A stretch of DNA of 64,000 nucleotides from Plazaster borealis (lineage: Eukaryota > Echinodermata > Asteroidea > Forcipulatida > Labidiasteridae): positions 5,570,501 through 5,634,500 of the forward strand of contig CM037463.1 of NCBI GenBank assembly GCA_021014325.1. Direction: 5' to 3'. A model generated the notes under the pieces. The model was not told the origin of the DNA and did no database searches. It saw only the letters and a program-made list of their open reading frames with translations. How positions within the stretch are numbered: position 1 is the stretch's first letter; each line of letters begins with the position of its first letter. The position numbers and the translations under genes are program-made. Below are positions 63,601-64,000 of this stretch, piece after piece.

Positions 63601-64000
63601 CAAATCCTGTATCCTGTTAAAGCAAAATATGAGAATAATTTGTACAACATGGGATAGTTCCCACAGACTTGAGGGAGGTTGGATCACAAAAACTTGAGAA
63701 AGGGCGTTAGTAATTTATGTGCAAAATTGTGTTTAAAGAAAATGAGTGTAAAAGTTTGATTGGTTTTCTGCCATTCTTAAGTGATTACAGGAAGGGTAAA
63801 TTCTACATGGGATTGGGAAAACATTTCTTCGGGGGGAATTCTAGCAACAAACATGTAACAGTAATGCCAAAAATCGAATAAAAGTACTTTGTGTGCCTTG
63901 AAGAAGTGCGTAGAGCATTACTCCCTTCTTCCGGGCAGACGACGATGCGTACGTGTACAACATGCAATAGTATAGAGCAGTGCATCAAGAACAGCACCCA
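63601..64000 (+). other. MYO5 intron 4, right edge
   Basis: No feature recognised; the gene continues outside the window. Confidence 0.5.

Larger units (their letters stand above)
51227..64000 (+). other. MYO5: MYO5 gene, class V myosin heavy chain, 5' part (continues past window)
   Basis: Class V myosins are processive two-headed actin motors that carry vesicles and organelles. Four exons join in phase (66+111+169+145 nt) to the N-terminal SH3-like subdomain and start of the motor domain, about 163 residues. Diagnostic stretches: [58 protein letters not shown], and [13 protein letters not shown]. These match myosin V better than other classes from memory (ARVW..DP..VW near the N-terminus, [20 protein letters not shown]). 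The next exon (..DERNQS.., then P-loop GESGAGKT) is not in the window. Intron 1 is about 5.8 kb, intron 2 1.1 kb, intron 3 3.3 kb. Confidence 0.95.

Overview
The window is animal nuclear DNA: AT-rich, intron-rich, with GT/AG splice sites, tRNA-derived SINEs, LINE relics and dozens of short inverted-repeat elements. There are no operons, rRNA, CRISPR arrays or prokaryotic signals. The interspersed families (arms starting TTAAAGG..TTTGGTAAT, or GGCCCAATTTCATAGAGCTG) and frequent TACATGTACATGTA runs resemble what I recall from echinoderms. My best guess is a sea star, held at about 0.6 and from memory only.

Two plus-strand genes are supported. (1) A complete dUTPase gene (DUT) lies at about 2.6-16.7 kb. 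Its five coding exons (2762-2958, 5661-5797, 14626-14700, 15542-15612, 16467-16523) join in phase to 178 codons and carry all five trimeric-dUTPase motifs. A compact S-phase-type promoter (GC box, CCAAT box, two E2F-like sites) sits just upstream, and the last exon with its acceptor is tandemly duplicated. (2) The 5' end of an unconventional myosin, class V (MYO5), occupies about 51.2-64 kb and runs off the right edge. Coding exons at 51227-51292, 57108-57218, 58328-58496 and 61777-61921 give the first 163 or so residues, ending before the P-loop exon.

Between them (about 19-51 kb), and inside the introns, I see no further confident gene. The space holds a dense, layered collection of mobile sequence. 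It includes a modular MITE superfamily with conserved arms and different central hairpins (A/B/C), foldback families D and E, and CAGGG-ended hAT-like non-autonomous elements, one with a zinc-finger remnant. It also includes nested inverted-repeat elements, GC-rich paired foldbacks, tRNA-head SINEs, CR1/L2-like LINE relics, a 31-bp minisatellite inside terminal repeats, and two copies of a foldback that carries telomere-like repeats.

The most interesting points are these. Short head-to-tail duplications have copied splice acceptors in both genes: harmless in DUT, a frame-breaking decoy in MYO5. A degenerate intronic array in MYO5 appears to be seeded by the end of the preceding exon. A 67-bp palindromic element sits within 14 nt of the DUT exon-1 splice donor. 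The telomere-repeat foldback has grown its core in one copy. All sequence comparisons were made by eye; no database search was possible.
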